Assembly (NCBI GenBank): GCA_030649435.1
Contig: JAUSKE010000197.1
Span: 1 to 6,768, forward strand
Direction: 5' to 3'
DNA from: Deltaproteobacteria bacterium
GTDB taxonomy: Bacteria > UBA10199 > JACPAL01 > JACOUP01
Length of the DNA stretch: 6,768 bases
Part shown: positions 5,384 through 6,768 of the stretch, in pieces
Layout of the letters: the number at the start of each line of letters is the position of its first letter
Position numbering within the stretch: position 1 is the first letter of the stretch
The notes under the pieces: model-generated
Databases searched by the model: none
What the model was told of the DNA's origin: nothing
What the model saw: only the letters and a program-made list of their open reading frames with translations
Made by a program: the position numbers and the translations under genes

Positions 5384-6711
5384 TCAGAAAAACAACAACA
5401 CTCGGTTTATTTCTAGTGGCCTTCGTATTCCGGATCTCTCCAGCCTGGCCGGCCGGTCCGATCCTTGTCGATAACGAAACAACGGGGGCCCCGGTGATGT
5501 TTCAATCTGGCAATGTGACTTTTAATCCGGAGACGAGTGATGGGAATTCTGCGGCTGGTAAATTAGGTCGTCTGACGAATGAAGAGGCGATTGGACTGGT
5601 GACGGAACTCTTCGACGATTGGAAGAATATGACCCTTGCGGGGGTCGGTGTGGCTTCTCTCAACGTGACTCAAGGGAAGGGGCTTGGCAATGTGGATCAG
5701 ACGAATGTGAAAAATCATTTTTCCTATTGCCCTCCAGGAGAGAATTGTCCAGATGAATCGTCTCCTTTTGTGACCGGGTCAGCCCGGAGTGGACAGAGCC
5801 CGATTATTTTTGATGGGGATGGTTCCATCACCGATCTGATTCAGGGGCAGGGGGCCAGCAATGATGTCTTAGGTTTTGCCGGTCCCCGTCTTGTGCAAAG
5901 AGTTGGCGGCGTTCTTTATATCAGCGAATCACAAGCCGTTTTGAATGGGAAATTTGTTGATTGCCCGACCGGAGCGGCTGCCAAAGACTCTTGTCAAACC
6001 CCGGAGGTAGCGGTGGAGGCGTTCAAAGGAGCGATCTTTCATGAGCTTGGTCATTTTTTGGGGCTTGATCATGTCCAAGTCAACCTTGCCTCGGCCAACA
6101 AGCTTTTGGCAGGCGACGCCACAGAAGCTGCCGCGATCCCAACGATGCTCCCTCTTTATATCGACGGTCAGCAGCAGTTGAGCCCTCACGAAGATGACAT
6201 CGTTTCTCTCGCACTATTGTACCCATCGAGTTCTTTCCCTGATTCCTTTTGTACGATTCAGGGGGTTGTTTATGAATCGGACGGAACCACTGAGTTTCAA
6301 GGGGTCAATGTGATCGCCAGAAATGTGGCGAATGGGTTGAATGAATCGGTCAGCTTTGTTTCAGGGGCTTTTTATACCGGGAGTGCCGCTTCTTGTAATG
6401 CCAAACAGGGGGCCTATACTCTTCGTGGCATTGTCCCGGGCAGGAGCTATTCTATCGAGATTGAAAGGATCAGCAGCACCTTTACCGGAGGATCCAGCAT
6501 TGAACCCTGCGACCCGCCGATAGGTGGTTTTGATAGTCAGAAGGTGGAAGGTTCTTTCTCCTGTTCTAAGGGCGGGGATGTCATCAAAGGGGGGAGCGTG
6601 ACGACAACTAATATTATAACGACCAAGAAGTCCTCGACAACATCAGGGGGGAGTGGTGGTGGTGAGAGCAGTGACGATGACAGTGGTGGAGGCTGTTCGC
6701 TGATCCCTTGA
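5380..6711 (+). CDS. Secreted matrixin-like zinc metalloprotease with C-terminal beta domain
   Basis: This 443-residue protein has a signal peptide (residues 1 to about 25, cut near PAWPA). The metzincin zinc site HELGHFLGLDH is at 221-231, where three His bind zinc and Glu222 is the catalytic base. The likely Met-turn is Met256 in AIPTM, followed by HEDDIVSLALLYP at 270-282, which resembles the closing helix of matrixins. The stretch from the third His to the Met is about 25 residues, longer than in typical matrixins. No PRCGxPD cysteine-switch motif is present. Residues about 290-365 (starting CTIQGVVYES, ending with GAYTLRGIVPGRSYSI) look like a carboxypeptidase-regulatory-type beta-sandwich. 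A Ser/Gly/Asp tail ends in GGGCSLIP. There are nine cysteines: eight in the body could pair, leaving Cys439 odd. The start overlaps the upstream gene by ATGA. The substrate is unknown. Confidence 0.93.
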   Translation: MIRKTTTLGLFLVAFVFRISPAWPAGPILVDNETTGAPVMFQSGNVTFNPETSDGNSAAGKLGRLTNEEAIGLVTELFDDWKNMTLAGVGVASLNVTQGKGLGNVDQTNVKNHFSYCPPGENCPDESSPFVTGSARSGQSPIIFDGDGSITDLIQGQGASNDVLGFAGPRLVQRVGGVLYISESQAVLNGKFVDCPTGAAAKDSCQTPEVAVEAFKGAIFHELGHFLGLDHVQVNLASANKLLAGDATEAAAIPTMLPLYIDGQQQLSPHEDDIVSLALLYPSSSFPDSFCTIQGVVYESDGTTEFQGVNVIARNVANGLNESVSFVSGAFYTGSAASCNAKQGAYTLRGIVPGRSYSIEIERISSTFTGGSSIEPCDPPIGGFDSQKVEGSFSCSKGGDVIKGGSVTTTNIITTKKSSTTSGGSGGGESSDDDSGGGCSLIP

Positions 6712-6768
6712 CGCTCAGATCATTTTGTTTGACGGAACCTTTTACCTTTTGTACAGATGAACCTATGA
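6712..6768 (+). promoter_or_regulatory. Spacer with weak promoter-like elements and a possible next start codon
   Basis: After the metalloprotease stop, TTGACG at 6729-6734 (five of six to a -35) is followed 17 bases later by TACAGA at 6752-6757 (only three of six to a -10). An ATG at 6765 starts seven bases further on, at the edge of the window. The spacing mirrors the promoter at 4744-4772, but the -10 is poor and no coding sequence can be seen after the ATG. A tandem copy of ACCTTTT occupies 6737-6750, between the two hexamers. No convincing terminator for the metalloprotease transcript is present. Confidence 0.25.

Noticed and set aside
5492..5780. Possible cysteine-switch propeptide in the metalloprotease (CPPGENCPDE around residues 117-126)
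   Set aside because: The PRCGxPD consensus is absent. Two closely spaced cysteines are more simply a disulfide.
6701..6730. Possible terminator: TGATC, 12-base loop, GATCA, then TTTTGTTT
   Set aside because: The stem is only five base pairs with one or two G-C pairs and begins inside the coding sequence, so it is too weak to call.
1..6768. tRNA, rRNA, CRISPR array, insertion sequence or attachment site
   Set aside because: No cloverleaf-like segment, spaced direct repeats, terminal inverted repeats or transposase-like frame was found. Coding sequence fills nearly all of the window.

Overview
The window is a compact stretch of bacterial chromosome of roughly balanced base composition. It is Gram-negative in character: it has a periplasmic-type tail-specific protease, a type IV prepilin start and Sec signal peptides. 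The mix of a long S41 protease with beta-sandwich modules, a secreted matrixin-like metalloprotease with a Ser/Gly/Asp tail, and a prepilin beside aroE suggests a deltaproteobacterium in the old broad sense (Myxococcota, Bdellovibrionota, Desulfobacterota or uncultured relatives). This is an inference from gene content; no marker gene is present to prove it.

Left two thirds (minus strand, read from 4687 down to 1): one tightly packed operon. It starts with a large secreted PDZ/S41 processing protease carrying a C-terminal extension (2000-4687). This overlaps ribF, the bifunctional riboflavin kinase/FAD synthetase (1086-2003), through ATGA. ribF in turn overlaps aroE, shikimate dehydrogenase (253-1089), through GTGA. 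After a 33-base gap comes a very short type IV prepilin-like gene (64-219) of only 51 codons. An open frame starting 12 bases beyond it runs off the left edge. The three large genes are almost certainly co-translated. The prepilin has canonical N-terminal signals but almost no globular domain, so it is either a mini-pilin or a gene cut short by a frameshift.

Right third (plus strand): a divergent 93-base intergenic region (4688-4780) holds a near-consensus sigma70 promoter for a two-gene unit. The unit is a 200-residue secreted protein of unassigned function (4781-5383) and a secreted matrixin-like zinc metalloprotease (5380-6711), joined by ATGA. The promoter is so close to the first ATG that its transcript should have essentially no leader. 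The -10 region also reads as a -10 element on the opposite strand, so it may serve both operons.

The last 57 bases hold a weak promoter-like pair and a possible start codon for a next gene that lies outside the window. No tRNA, rRNA, CRISPR array or insertion sequence was seen. No gene-free stretch exceeds 100 bases.
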